Source: Heterohyrax brucei (Eukaryota > Chordata > Mammalia > Hyracoidea > Procaviidae). From it: DNA of 64,000 bases. The position numbers and the translations under genes are program-made. Positions 1-11,647 of the stretch are shown here, piece after piece (position 1 is the stretch's first letter; every line of letters begins with the position of its first letter). Where the stretch lies: contig CM053156.1 of assembly GCA_028571685.1 (NCBI GenBank), forward strand, positions 88,911,049 through 88,975,048, written 5' to 3'. The notes under the pieces are model-generated. The model had not been told where the DNA came from. It was given only the letters and a program-made list of their open reading frames with translations, and ran no database searches.

Positions 1-245
1 CATGGAGGAGTGAGGTCTGTTTTGCAAAGGACCCCGGAGATTGCGTGTGTGTGATTGAGCACTGCCTGCACCCTCGCGGCTCCCCTGCAGATCCAATAAC
101 ATAGCCAGTGCGCATTCACCCGTCCGGGTTAAACAACTGCCTGGGTAGCGAACCTGCCAGTGACTAGTTCCTTCCGAGCTCTAGTCGGCGCGTCCCCCCG
201 ACCACGCAGGGGCAGGGGCGGTGGCTCTGTGGTCATCCTCTGGGC
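1..245. other. CpG-rich segment at window edge
   Basis: About fifteen CpG dinucleotides fall in this stretch, including the cluster around 190-235, while the next several hundred bases are CpG-poor. It could be the edge of a CpG island or first exon lying to the left. No open frame, splice signal or recognised repeat was found, so this is a compositional call only. Confidence 0.4.
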
Positions 246-774
246 TTCACAGTGGCCTCTGCCCACAGGCCAGCTTCAAACCTAAGGAATACTGTGACTT
301 CATCAGTGCAGAAGACAGAGAAAACTGAGATGTAACCAATTACTGGCAACACCTCTTGCTTCTGTTAATGCTTTCTTTACATTACAGTTTTCTGTTTGTG
401 CTGGAGAGAAGGCTGGAAGACCATGTGTGCCCATGATTTAAAGAAAAAAAATAAAAAAGAACAAGAGGGTATGAAGACGCAAGTCTTCCTTTTTTTTTAG
501 GCAAGATGCCTGTCCGTAACAGGCAGACTGTAATTGGTTGCCTGATGGAACTGTTCAGACACTGTGTCGTAGCTGTGGCCAGCTCTGGGACTTCTGGTAG
601 TTATCAGTGTTGAGGGAGATGCTGCTGACTGTTTCGAAGCCTGTTTTCTGTAGTTAATCCATATGACACACGATTCCACAGTGATCTGCATTCAGATACC
701 ACCTAGTTTTCAAGGCTGTGTAATATTAATATTGTATTATTGCCCGAATCAAGTCTGTTGCCCTAATGTGGATT
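246..774. other. Unassigned sequence
   Basis: No repeat or coding signature recognised. It has short A-rich and T-rich runs near 440-500 and otherwise ordinary intergenic composition. Confidence 0.4.
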
Positions 775-947
775 CTGACTTAGAATAACCCTAAAGGACA
801 GAGTAGAAGTGTCCCATGGGATGGCCAAGGCTGTAAATCATTACAGACACAATGGGTCAGCTTCCTCCTACAGAACAGCTGGTGGGTTCGAACGGTCAGC
901 CTTTCAGTTAGCAGCTGAGCACGTGACCACTGTGCAACCAGGGCTCC
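775..947 (-). repeat. AfroSINE-like SINE, reverse
   Basis: Read on + it runs tail to head: the CCCTAAAGGACAGAGTAGAA block, then the ggttcgaacggtcagcc promoter-like block near 890, ending at the tRNA-like head (ccaccagggctcc type) at 940. First of three reverse SINEs lying end to end. Confidence 0.8.
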
Positions 948-961
948 TTGCTGTGTAAAAT

Positions 962-1118
962 CAAACCCCCTCGACTGTCTAGTCAATTCCGACTCCTAGT
1001 GACCCTAGAGGACAGAAGAACTGCTGTGTAGGGTTGCCAAGGAGTAGCCGGCAGATCTGACCTACTGAACTGCTCATTAGCAGCCGAACACCTACCTGCT
1101 GTCACATCAGGGCCTGTA
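962..1118 (-). repeat. AfroSINE-like SINE, reverse
   Basis: Starts with the RTE-like tail (gtctagtcaattccgactcc near 979) followed by the ccctagaggacagaagaactg block and a decayed tRNA-like head ending near 1118. Middle member of a three-SINE run. Confidence 0.8.
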
Positions 1119-1134
1119 TCGTGCTGTGTACCAG

Positions 1135-1287
1135 AAAATCTAGTCCATTGTTTGTGAGTCAACACTGACTCACAGGACCCTACAGGACTGCCATAAAGGG
1201 TTTCCAAGGAGCAGGTGGTGGATTGGAACTGCCAACTTTTTGGTTAGTAGCTGTGGCTCTTAACCACTGTGCCACCAGGGTTTCCAC
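1135..1287 (-). repeat. AfroSINE-like SINE, reverse
   Basis: Near-complete reverse copy. The tail motif lies near 1160-1180, then ccctacaggactgcc, the B-box-like region near 1230 and the terminal ccaccagggtttcc at about 1274-1287. Better preserved than its two neighbours. Confidence 0.9.
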
Positions 1288-1509
1288 TGTATAATTGTCT
1301 AGATAGCCTAAAGGTATTTAAATAGAGCCATATCAAGCCGCTTTCAATGGTGGCTACAGTGAATAACACCATAAAAAGCAAACAAATGAACGAAGCAACC
1401 CTGATGGGGGCATCTTTGCTCCACGTGTGAGTGTCTCTGCAGGACCAACTCTAGGAGAAAATCCTGGGTGGGCCGGGGGATGTGGATGTTTTTAAAGTCC
1501 TTTTTTTTT

Positions 1510-1558
1510 CTTTTGTAATTGAAGTATAACGATCATGCAGAAAATGCATACATCAAAG
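1510..1558 (+). repeat. Old interspersed repeat, left part
   Basis: The gaagtataac...cagaaaatgcatacatca pattern resembles the 3' region of old mammalian L1-type repeats. It appears to resume at 2099-2150 after an inserted L1 3' end. The family name is not certain. Confidence 0.45.
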
Positions 1559-1561
1559 AAG

Positions 1562-2098
1562 AAGAATCAGGACGAGAGGAGATGAAATTCATGGTTAATT
1601 GCCTCTATGAGACCAGAAGAAAAGGATGGTGCCCAACTACTATCGCTGAATGCTTTGATCAGAGATTCTGTAGATGAATCCTGATCAAAAGGGGGGAAAC
1701 TCTGCATCAAACTTTCATATTCTGGTACAGTGCAGACTTCCTGGAGCCATGGAGGCTGGATTGCCCTGAAGACAGTCATTAAACCTTAAACCAAGACATC
1801 CTCTGAAGTCTTCTTTAAATCAAACTACAGGTTAACTAAATTAGTTAAGAATATCTGCCTGGAGCACTGCACTCTTCTTAAGAACTGTACATGAGGGGTC
1901 AAAGTGACAACTGAACATGAAAGGTTAGACAGGCAACTTAGGGGGCAATGAATTTATGTTAATGTGAGAGGAACAATTTGGAAACAGAGGGTGGAGGACG
2001 TGACCCATGTCACTGAATTATCCACGGAGAAATTGTGGGATTGGTGTGTGCTGAGCTGTGTATGTTCTCCAGAATAATAATAAAATAAAATAAAGTAA
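1562..2098 (+). mobile_element. 5'-truncated L1, 3' UTR fragment
   Basis: Shares an ordered set of blocks with 26,520-27,110 and with the reverse copy at 56,140-56,395: 'aggatggtgcccaactac', 'gatcaaaagg.ggaaact', 'ttcctggagccatggaggct' and a region near the end containing 'ttctccagaataataa'. It ends in an A-rich tail at about 2075-2098. Imperfect target-site duplications flank it (aaatgcatacatcaaagaag at 1543 and aaacgcatgcatcagaagtg at 2099), which supports retrotransposition into an older repeat. No coding part remains. Confidence 0.75.
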
Positions 2099-2619
2099 AA
2101 CGCATGCATCAGAAGTGTACAGATTAAAGGCTTTCATAAAGACAGCACAACTGTGGATCTGCTTCCCAGATCAAGGGAAGGCATGAGAGCAAATCCTGGA
2201 GCCCCCTGCTGCACCGATCCAGATACTGTCTTGTTAGCTTAGAAGTAACCAACAGCCTGTCTTCTGCTCTGTAGCTTAGCTTTCCCTGTTTTTAATTCTC
2301 TGTTTCCGGAGGCACGGAGAGTGTACTTTTCTGTGCATTGTGTTGTGACTGTTGTCTGTGTGTGCCTGCTGCAATATTTCGTGTGCACTCATTGTTGTGT
2401 AAAGCTCCACTGGATATATGGTTAAATGAATAATTCATTTGATAAGGATCAGCACAAAACTGGTTCCTCCAAGGCAGTGGCTGAAGATGTCCCGAGCTTT
2501 CAGCTTCTCCAGGCTGTTGTCTCACTCCCTTGTCTCTAACGTCAACTACTCCCTGTCCCCTCAAGACTCTCCCTTCCAGCTTTGGGTTTCCTAACTTGCT
2601 GTAAATGTCTCACAGAACT

Positions 2620-3165
2620 CCAGAATTGTGCATATAGCTCATGTCATTGTGGAGGCCAGCAAGTCCCAAATCCGTGGGTCAGGCATAGGTTTCTCCCGAC
2701 TCTCGTGGGTGCAGGGCCACCAAACTCAAACCAGTAGTTCAGGCCACAGGTGCCGGCTCACGAGACTGTAGAAGCCAGTGAATCAGGTCTGACATTAGGC
2801 TGCAGATCCACGGGACTGTGGGGCCAGCCAACCCCAGCACAGGTCAAGTGGTAGGACTCTGGCTCATGTCCCAAGAACCAGATGTTAGGCCGTCCAGAAC
2901 AGGATGTGGGATCCAGATTAGGAGACAAAGCCCCTTAGGGTATCCATGATTACACCTTGGGTCCAGGCCGCATCCCAGGAAAGGGTGTAACCTGAGTGAG
3001 GGTGGGAGCTGAGTCAGGCCCTCCTGCAAAGCTGAGACCCCAGACACCCCCGACACCAGACCTGTCCCATCAACACGCTGAGACCAGGGGCTACATCATC
3101 TGAGATGCGCAACCACCACACAGCACTGGGGGTCAGGGCTCAGCCAAGCTGACACTCAACCCCGC
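2620..3165 (+). repeat. Interspersed repeat 'B', copy 1
   Basis: Shares 'tggaggccagcaagtccc', '..caggtca..', 'gtcccaagaaccag', 'ggatccag' and a final 'cagccaagctgaca' stretch with the common mammalian repeat seen again at 12,660-13,112. Noncoding. I do not recognise the formal family name. Confidence 0.55.
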
Positions 3166-3257
3166 CCTCCCAGACTCCGTGTACCGTATCTGCACGGCCC
3201 CGTCAGCTGCGGGTGAGTTATGAAGGCCGGGCTGGAAGGGTCACATTGAGTGAGTCA

Positions 3258-3452
3258 CCAGACTGCAGTGTCATTGTTGTTAGGTGACGCTGACTGATAG
3301 TGACCTGACAGGCCAGAGCAGACCTGCTGTGTAGGGCTTCCTGGATGACAATCTCTCTGAAAACAAACGGCTCTGTCTTCCTCCCTTGGAGCCACGGCGC
3401 GGGTTTGAACTACCAGCTTTTCCGCTGGCAACCATTCAGCTGACCACCGCCC
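3258..3452 (-). repeat. AfroSINE/RTE-tail SINE, reverse
   Basis: Begins with an RTE-like 3' end (gttgttaggtgacgctgact near 3279) and ends with the ggtttgaactaccagc promoter-like block near 3403 and a decayed tRNA-like head. This is the longer SINE subtype with an extra middle segment containing ctctgtcttcctccc. Confidence 0.75.
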
Positions 3453-3459
3453 CAAGAAC

Positions 3460-4390
3460 CTTTTTCATGAGATCTTGACTTCTCTCACCCTGGCGACCTC
3501 ACACTTCAATGCTTGACTTCCCAGCTTCACGAGGTGGCAGAAAAGTTTTGTGACTTCCCTGCCTATTAGCAGACCATGCAGCCTGCACTGGCACTGCTCT
3601 CACCCTAGCCTTGAACCAGGAAACTGAGGAAGTGCTGACGAAACACTCTTGCTCGGCAGGCTCGCCCTGCTCGGCGGGCTCGCCCAGCCAAAGCCTCAGG
3701 GTCCTGGCTCCTCAAGTCCTGGTGAACGTGAAAGCAGCCTCACTCTTTCAGTCACAGATCTTCCTCCCTTGGTTCTCACCAGATACTTTCTCTGCTCCAA
3801 GCCACCCAGGAATGAGCACCTGAAACTGAGAAAAAAGCACCGTATTGCTGCTTGCCCTTCCAAGAGGGCACCCAGGTTTACACAGTATCTGCTCTGCAGT
3901 GAGGAGTGTAGGAAGCTGATACTGAAGTAGAAATACAGGCTGATCCCCAAACGGCAAATTGGTACCTTTCCCAGTATGCCTTTGGGGTCCATTTATAACA
4001 CTTAATCTACCATCATTCACAGGAAACACGCCCGCAGCCCACATCAAAGGAACACAAATAAGCCTTTGATGGTTTAATAGGAGCTGGCAGGATAAAGACA
4101 GGTGGCCTGGCCATCTCTGTGATTTCAAACGTGCCGCACACTTTGTTAATGACACTTACCTCTTCCGTGCCTTTGAAGCCTGATTCCTGGCCTAAGCTGG
4201 GGAACTTGACCTACAGGCTTACCAGCCTGCAGAGCTTGGGAAGGCCAAGCCTTGCGAAGATGCTGCAGCCACCGGAGCAAGTTCAAGGCAGGCAAGAACA
4301 CCGCCTTCCACTCATCTCTTTATTTTTTTATTTTTTATGTTTGTGGAGGGAGCAGTTAGGCTGTTAGCTAAAATTAAAGGATCTATTAAT
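3460..4390. other. Unassigned sequence with overlapping spurious frames
   Basis: No repeat family recognised with confidence. A short direct repeat of gctcggc(a/g)ggctcgccc lies at 3651-3688. Open frames here overlap on both strands without motif support, so I treat them as chance. Confidence 0.35.
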
Positions 4391-4394
4391 GCCT

Positions 4395-4985
4395 GCCACC
4401 ACCTATCTGTTAGTCTGTCATGCTGTGGTGGCCAGCATGCTGCTGGGACGCTGGACGCTACGTCATCAGTATTTCCAACACCGGCCAGGTCGCTGATGGT
4501 GGATGTGTGCTGGTGGACCTGCCAGACTAAGGCAGTCAGTCAGTGAAAACTTGCTAGATCACACCAGTGTCAACAGTCACCGCAGCAAAGGTCAGACACA
4601 AGGGGTAGAGAAGCCGGAGCGCTGGAAATGAAACAGCCGGGCCACCAGGAAGGAGAACGCTGACACGCCAGGAAAAACGGGACTAATGTTAAGGAACCAT
4701 CTGTGCAGAAATTGTCAGATGGAGACCTGATTTGCTGTGTAAACTTTCACTGAAAACATCATCAAATATTTAAACAAATCTGCCTCATTGGTTTTGGATG
4801 TGTCGTCGGAGGGACAGCACTGCTGTGGGAGACATCAGGGGTGGTGAAGCAGATACCCAGTGAGGGCGACGGAGACCTTGGCATGACGGACTGGCACCGT
4901 CGCCACGACGACGGACTCGACCCTTGATGGCGAGGAAGACGTAGTGCCAGGCAGCGTCTCATTCTGCTGCCCTTAAGGTTGCCGT
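4395..4985 (+). mobile_element. Internally deleted RTE-derived element
   Basis: The 5' portion (gttagtctgtcatgctgtgg near 4411) matches the leader region of the RTE seen at 18,727. The 3' portion, from about 4795, matches the RTE 3' end (ggcaggcagcgtctcattctg type near 4950). Coding sequence is absent between them, and an unrelated AT-rich segment lies near 4690-4790. It would have needed RTE enzymes supplied in trans. Confidence 0.7.
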
Positions 4986-5550
4986 GGGTCGGAGGCTGGC
5001 TGTTTATACCTAAGAAGCAATCCGTTGGTCGGGTTCAGCAGATAGACAGACGCTTGTGTCAGAGCCGACCCTCTCCACAGGAACCCGCTCGCTCAGCCTT
5101 CCCTCGTCACGACAACACAGGTGGCAGGACCTCTGTGGTCTTCTCCTGGAGCCGTGTGCTGCAAACAAGGACAGCCCACTTTGCTGATTTTGCACAGAAC
5201 TTCATAAGGACTGAACAAACCCAGGAGGCAGCCTCTGGAATGGGAGGAAGATTTTCTGTGATAAAGTAGAAATGACAAATTCTCCAAGGCAACGCATTTC
5301 CACTCAGCGGGATCTCTCCCTCCCAGCCCTGCTTAAAGGATACTTCTTTCTGGCTTCCATTTCCGTGGTGACATTCCTCTAGACTTCTGGGGAGTTGTCT
5401 GGGCTTGACATAGAACGACACTCAGCAGTGCGTTTGAAATCTTACAGGTTTCGGGGGGTGGGGAACTGGGCTCGAGGCAGGAGCAGGCAGAGGCGCAGCC
5501 ATCTGGACGGGCACGGTCGTCTGACTGCAGACCCTTACCTGGACTTTTCA
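4986..5550. other. Unassigned sequence
   Basis: No repeat or exon signature recognised. A modestly GC-rich patch with several CpGs lies at about 5440-5530. Open frames on both strands overlap one another and lack conserved motifs. Confidence 0.35.
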
Positions 5551-5551
5551 G

Positions 5552-5965
5552 TCTCCACTCCGTCTGCTTTGACTCACGGCGACACCCCTAAAACAGAACA
5601 GGAAGCTGCCGGCTCCTGAGCCAGCTTAATGACTGTTGACATACGCGAGGACTCTGCTGAGGCTGCTGTGTATTCTGAGTATCTTCCAGATGTCTTCACA
5701 GATCAAAACAGAATCATCCAGCACAGACGCTCACCTTCCAGGACTGCACTGGACAATGGTCTGCTGTGATCCAAAGCAGTTTCGGTAGATCATCAGGCAT
5801 TTCTTCCTACTCTGTCCTAGTCTAGAAGCTCAGCTGAAACCCAGCCCCGTGAGTGACTCAGCTGAGGTTTGAAATACTGGTAGCACAGCTTTCAACATCA
5901 TAGCAACACGCCAGCCACCACAGTGTGACACATTCGTAGCCAGGTGGTAACGACCAGATTTACTC
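5552..5965 (-). mobile_element. Internally deleted RTE-derived element, reverse
   Basis: On + it begins with an RTE 3'-end-like stretch (gctttgactcacggcgac near 5565). It continues into the reverse leader region: 'gtagatcatcaggcatttcttcc', 'tttgaaatactggtagcacagc' and 'ccaccacagtgtgacac' near 5915. The same block order occurs at 32,335 and 38,090. Confidence 0.75.
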
Positions 5966-6842
5966 ATGCTGTGGATAAAGAATTTCTAAACAGAACAAAT
6001 ATTTTAAGAACTAAATTTTTCAATTTGCTTTCACTCTGTATTGTTCTGATAAGGATTTCTTTTAAGGGTTTCAGAAGAAAGGTGCCGCTTGTGTCTGACT
6101 TTGTCCCACCACCTTCCTTTCCTTCCAGAGTGGTTTTTGGACACCGACCATTCTGGAAACAAAGAAAACCTTGAGTACGTGTTCAAGATCAAGGTCTGTT
6201 ACGTAGCTGAAGGTGTTTATCTTTCCTTTCCAGCATGTGTCTGAGAAGGCAGGATACTCAGCCCTCAAAAATCTGATGAGAGAAGCATTCTGGTTTTCCC
6301 TGTCACTTTTATCTCTCAGGACCCAGTTCATCAATAAGTCCTGCCAATGTCAGCTTCTCGTATAGCCGTCTCCTTACTTACTGACTTTCTAGTTATTCAA
6401 CATTTCATATTAATGACAATAATGAAAAATCGACTACCTGATTATTTTGCACATTCATGAAGTGTGTCTGGCAGCAACAAACTTAGAGGTGGGATGCGAG
6501 AGTCACACTGGCTATGGTGGCTAAGGTCATGGGTCACCGTGGCTGGGCCATGATTTGTCTGGCAGTCATGTGAGGATCCACTCTGCGATCTGATGTTGTC
6601 ATCCTCTATTTTCACCTAACAACGATTTCGCATAACGACCGAGCATTTGGAACCTGATCAAGCTGATGAGTGGGAAGCCGGGGTAGTTTTATTCCATCTA
6701 ACTCATCCCCACCTTCACCACCCAACCCTTGTCTTCCCCCTGGACTATTTCAACGTCCTCTTAGTAGATCTCTCTAAACTCAGATTGCCCCACTGCTATT
6801 CTGGGACCAGAATGATGAAAAAAATAAACAAACAAAAAGATG
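5966..6842. other. Unassigned AT-rich sequence
   Basis: Low-CpG, AT-leaning sequence without recognised repeats. It may be single-copy. No coding support was found on either strand. Confidence 0.35.
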
Positions 6843-6985
6843 AAACCCACAGCTGTCAAGTCGGCTCTGACTCAGAGCAGAGCCACCCACCCCATAGCAT
6901 TTCCAAGGGGCACCTGGCAGATTGGAACTGCCGACCTTTTGGTGAGCAGATGTAGCGCTTAACCCGTTACGCCACCAGGGTTTCT
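6843..6985 (-). repeat. AfroSINE-like SINE, reverse
   Basis: Tail motif gtcaagtcggctctgactc at 6857, then the ccatagcatttccaaggggc block, 'ggaactgccgaccttttgg' near 6925 and terminal gccaccagggtttc at 6971-6985. Essentially complete in block order. Confidence 0.9.
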
Positions 6986-7299
6986 GAGTAGTTTCCTGTA
7001 AACCTCAACCTTTTAACTTTATACACTCACTTCATTATTTTTCAGTTAGCTTCCTATTATGCCCGGAAAAGAGTATTAAATTCTTAAGCCAGTCTACAGG
7101 CCCACTGTAATCTGACTTCTCTCTGTCTTTCCACCCTGAGATTCTTATTTCTGGTTGTTCATTCAAGGCATCTGGGGAAGAGCTTATCATTTTTTACAGA
7201 AAGCAGACTCTAGTTAGTTAGAACAGGACCCAGGCATACATATTACTTGAAAAGTTTTATTTTAATGTGCAAGGGCCGACCACAGATCTGTCCTAATTA

Positions 7300-7480
7300 C
7301 TTACCGTCTTCCCTGGTGCCATTCTGTGCTTTGGCTACCTGCCTTTTTAGGATTCTCATGTTCCTCATGATCTTTCCTGCCGCAGGGTCTTTGCACTGTT
7401 CTTGCCTCTGCTTAGGAAAGTTCTACTTCTGGTTTTCACCTGACTAATTCCAAATGGCCCTTCAAGTCTTTCAGTACTAG
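7300..7480 (+). repeat. L2 LINE fragment
   Basis: The order 'ctttcctgccgcagggtctttgcactgttcttgcc' then 'aaatggcccttcaagtc' follows the L2 3' region, usually ctgcctcagggcctttgcac. This is an ancient element shared across mammals. Noncoding. Confidence 0.65.
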
Positions 7481-7529
7481 GAATTTTCACAATGGGTTGT
7501 CCACTTTTCACGACACGTGGCTGTCTACA

Positions 7530-7585
7530 GCTTCGTTATGAGTCAGAATTGACTCGATGGCAGTGGGCTGGTTGGTTGGGCATCC
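7530..7585 (+). repeat. SINE tail fragment
   Basis: The 'cgttatgagtcagaattgactcgatggcagtgggctggttggttggg' pattern is the 3' tail of the AfroSINE in forward orientation. Head and body are missing. Confidence 0.75.
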
Positions 7586-7989
7586 CTTAAACTCTATTAT
7601 GTGGAGAACAATTTGTGGAAAGTTGGTGTATTCTGTATTATTCTTGGCTTCCGTCTCAAAGCCTAGCTGAGTGAACAGCCCATGACCGATGCTGGTAACC
7701 ACGACCTTCTTAGTAGGGTCCTCTTTGGTTTCTCCCGTCTCCCTCCCTCCCATCATCCTGCGGTCACTGAGCAGGAGAGCTGCTTGTCTCTCCCAGCGCC
7801 ATCAGGGCCATTTGCAGCTCTTGAGCTCCGGAAGCACATGGATTAATGGGCTGGCTTTGCTCTAGTGCTTGAAAGCTAATGAAACTTCTAATCACTGCTT
7901 GCCTCTGTGAAGACTCAGGCGGATTTTTAGCTTCTTTTTGCCATCGTGTTCACTTTACTGTCTTCACCCCCCCTCATTTTTCTTTGTTG

Positions 7990-9130
7990 TAGTTGTCTTC
8001 GTAGAGCTGTTATTTATATACAATAAAATTCACCAAAGTTACCCTACTATCTGATGAGTTTTGACAAATACAGACAATCAAGCAACCACAATCACAACAT
8101 ACAACATTTTGTCACCTTAAAAAGCTCTGCAAAGCCACTTGGCAGATAACCCCATCCCTCAGCCCCCTTGTCCCTGGCAACCAGAGGTCTGATTTCATTA
8201 CTATAGTTTTGCTTGATCTGATTTCATTACTATAGTTTTGCTTTTTCTAAAATTGCGTATACATAGAAACATGTGCCATGTACCACACATCGTAATCTAT
8301 TCACAGGTTCATGTACATTTAGGCTATTTCCAATGTTTGGCTATTGTGAATAGAGTAGCTATGAACATTTATATGCACATCGTTGTGTACGCATGTTTTC
8401 AACTCTCTTGGGTAAATAACTCAGAGTAGAACTGCCAGGCCAGATGGTAAGTGATTGTTTATAAGAAACAAACTGTTTTCCAAAGTGGTTTTGCCATTAG
8501 ACTCCTCACCAGTGGCTATGAAAGTTCCAATTCCTGCATACCCTTGTCAGTGTTTGAAATTGCCACTCTTCTTTTCATTTTTGACATTCTAGTAGGTGAG
8601 CATCCAGTGATATCTCACTGTGGGTTTAATTTACATTTCCTGGAAGATCTGAAGACTCCTTTTCATGTATTTACTTGCCACCCACATATCTGCTCAGTGA
8701 GTTCTACGGCCAAGTTTTTTGCTCTCTCTCTCTCTCCCTATTTTTAAATTGGTCCAGCTTCTTATTATTGAGTTGTAATTATTTCTATATTCTGGATAAA
8801 TGGCCTTTAGTGTGTTTTGCATTGAATTCTCCTAGCTTTCATTTGTTGAGAAAGTTTGTTTTCCCATCCACCTTGAGTGATAGTTTTGCTAACTATAAAT
8901 CTTGCTGTGGTGACGTCTCCTTGAACATGTTAACAGTGTCGCTCCATTGTCTATTGGACTGTATGGTTTCTGATGAGCAGTCTGCTGTCATTCTTTATCC
9001 ATCCATAAGTGTGTTCTCCTTTTTGTGGATTATGATATGTCATTGTGTGTTTTTCCTGATGTTTCTTCAGCTGTACGATCTGTGAATTTACAGATTTTAT
9101 CAAATTTTGAAACATCTTGACCAATGTTTA
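7990..9130 (-). mobile_element. HAL1-like or internally deleted L1, reverse
   Basis: Read on the minus strand, 9130 to about 8870 resembles the C-terminal half of L1 ORF1. It is followed directly by sequence like the end of L1 ORF2 and the 3' UTR, down to about 7990. The intervening ORF2 endonuclease and reverse-transcriptase region is absent. That order resembles HAL1 ('half L1') elements, although an ordinary deletion would give the same picture. Frames are heavily broken, and L1-like sequence may continue to about 9350. Confidence 0.55.
8189..8247. repeat. 29-bp tandem duplication
   Basis: The segment gatttcattactatagttttg occurs twice, 29 bases apart, inside the old L1-like repeat. It looks like a local slippage duplication. 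Confidence 0.85.
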
Positions 9131-9359
9131 GTATTCTGTTTATCCTGGGTTCCAATTATACATATGCTGGACTCTTTCCCACATCCATAGGTCACTGATG
9201 ATATTATTTCTTAGTTCTATTTTTAATTTCTTATTCTTATCCCATCTTTTCAATTTTTGTGTTTAGTTTTAGGTAGAGTCTTGTTATGGCTTAAGCTTCA
9301 CTGATCTTCTACACTGTCTATTCTGCTGTAGTTTCTATAAAAATAATTGTCAGTGCTGG

Positions 9360-9950
9360 GAGTTTAGTTACCAAATTTTTATTCAAGAGATGTTTTCAGT
9401 ATTAGAATGCATACTTACTAACTGAATGTGTTTAAATTTTTCATTGGTAATATGGATTTTTGAGAAATATGATCTGGCAATACAATCTGACAATGAGGTG
9501 AGTGGCATGTTGGTGTCACTGATCTATAGCATGACAGAATGCCACTGAGAACTGGGTAGGTATTTTATTTCTAGTGATTTTGCATTCAGTTACACAGGAA
9601 CCTCTGGTTTTCCAAATACGACACAGAAAAGCAAACAAAAAACCCACTGGAGCTCCCTAATTGTCACATGGAAAAGGCATAATTATGATCGCAAGCCTTA
9701 TCTCAGAGAAACAAAGGGAGGGGAGGGAAGCAAAAGTTTACAAAACTAACACATTCAAGCAAGATCACCTAATAGAATGCTCAACCTACACAACAGTGGG
9801 GCTCTGTCTTTGGTCTGCTGAGCTTCATGCCTTTCAGAAGGGACCCACATTGACACTAAGTGCCTTACAACTCAAATAATGAATTACCTGTGAGTAATGG
9901 CTTGTACAAAAATGGCTTGTAGTAATGACTGGGTTATTTGAGTTTTTGAA
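9360..9950. other. Unassigned AT-rich sequence
   Basis: No recognised repeat or coding feature. A short partial AfroSINE or L1 remnant cannot be excluded by eye. Confidence 0.3.
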
Positions 9951-9952
9951 AA

Positions 9953-10492
9953 TAAGGTCTACTTGCACTGGAAAATCTGCTGCAAAACTCCTCTTTAAAG
10001 TACTGAAAAGTAAAGATGTCACCTTGATGACTAAAGTGTGCCTGACCCAAGTCATGGAATTTTCAATTGCATCACATGCATGTGAAAGCTGGACAGTGAA
10101 TAAGGAAGACAAAAGAAGAATTGATGCCTTTGAGTTGTGGTGCTGGAGAAGAATATTGAATGTATCATGGACTGAAAAGAACCAACAGATCTGTTCTGGA
10201 AGAAATATAATCTGAGTGCTCCTTGGAAGCAAAGATGGCAAGACTGCATCTCATATACTTTGGTCATGTTGTCAGGACAGATTAGTCTCTGGAGAAGGAC
10301 ATCAAGCCGATAGAGTGGAGGGTTAGTGAAAATGAGGAAGACTCTTGAAGAGATAGATTAACATAGTGGCCACAACAATGGGTTTAAGCGTAAAAACTGT
10401 TGTGGACGTGGAGCAAGACCAGGCAGTGTTTTGTTCTGTAGTGCATATAGGCTCCCTATGAGTCAGAACTGACGGCACCTAATAGCAACAAC
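9953..10492 (+). mobile_element. RTE LINE 3' fragment
   Basis: Matches the last quarter of the RTE element. 'ctgctgcaaaactcctctttaaagt' is followed by the 'cttgatgactaaagtgtgcctgacccaagtcatgg' stretch, 'gctggacagtgaataaggaagac' and finally the 'gactcatagggag' type 3' tail ending in cctaatagcaacaac. An open frame at 9925-10215 encodes a degraded C-terminal part of the RTE protein, with the WTVNKEDKRRIDAFE block. A truncated, inactive copy. Confidence 0.9.
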
Positions 10493-10915
10493 AATCTCTC
10501 CTCATCACGTTCCTGTCCTCCTCTACTTCCTAGAGTACATGGGATTATTAGTAACAGCTCTTTAGCATCTTTCTCTATTGATTCTATCCCCTCTGTTGTT
10601 CTGAATTTGTTTCTACTGATTGGCTTTTCTCTCATTTCTTTTGAAGGACATGTTTTTCTTTCTTTTGAATGCCAGGCTTTGTGAATTTTACTTTGTTGGC
10701 TGTAGAGTATTTTTACATTTCTTGAAGTACTCTGGAAGTTTTCTCTGGCATCTAACATGTTGTTGCTGCTGTTAGGTGTCATCGATTCTGCTCCAGTTCA
10801 GAAGGATGCCACAGACAACAGAAAGACACACTTCCTGGCCCTGCACTGCCCTCACGTTCTCTCCTATCCTGAGCCCGTTGTTGCAGCCACTGACCTAATC
10901 CATCTCACTGAGCAA

Positions 10916-11244
10916 ATTTCTGAAGGAAGCAGTGTCCCTTGGATTTCCAGACACTAAAAATTCCATAGGTCTTTCATTAGGAAGCTAAGATCTCTGTCCA
11001 CAGGGTATGCTTTTTGAATGGCTTTACCAGGAGTGGTGATGGCTTGTGGCTATGATCCAGTGATAGACATTTGCAGGATGGTTGGCTAATGTTCTGGAAT
11101 GCAGTCTGTGAGTGTTTAGTGATTTTTCATTTCTAAGCAAACAAGCTGGCTCTAAAGCTAGTCATACGTGGCAACTTGCTAGCAACCCAAAACGAGCCAG
11201 TAGCCTTACCCAAGCAGTGAAGATGCCTATGTTATTTTTAAATG
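10916..11244. other. Unidentified insertion within RTE
   Basis: This stretch separates two parts of the RTE that are contiguous in other copies. It matches none of the families recognised in this window. It could be a further mobile element or a remnant of rearrangement. Confidence 0.5.
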
Positions 11245-11647
11245 TGCTCACTTTAACTTTTGATGACCCTGTAACTTACTAAGAATGATGTCCTTCTTTA
11301 GGGACTGGTCCCTCTGGATAACATGTTCAAAGTACGTGATATGAAGTCTTGCTGTACTGGTTGTACTTCTTCAAGGACGGATCTGTTCGTTCCCCCGGCA
11401 GTCCATAGTATACTCAGTATTCTTCACCAACATCATAATTCAAAGGCATCAGTTCTTTTTCAGTCATTCTTATTTCATTGTCCAACTTTAACACGCACGT
11501 GAGAGGATTGAAAACACCGTGGTCTGAATCAGGAACACCTTTGTCCTCAAAGGGATATCTTTGTTTTATAGCACTTTAAAGAGGTCTTTCACAGTGGATT
11601 TTCCCAATGCAATACATCCTTTGATTTCTTGACTGCTGCTTCCTTGG

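Noticed and set aside
3649..4155. Possible small gene with several overlapping frames
   Set aside because: Frames on both strands cover the same bases with no conserved motif. The gctcggcgggctcgccc direct repeat suggests local slippage.
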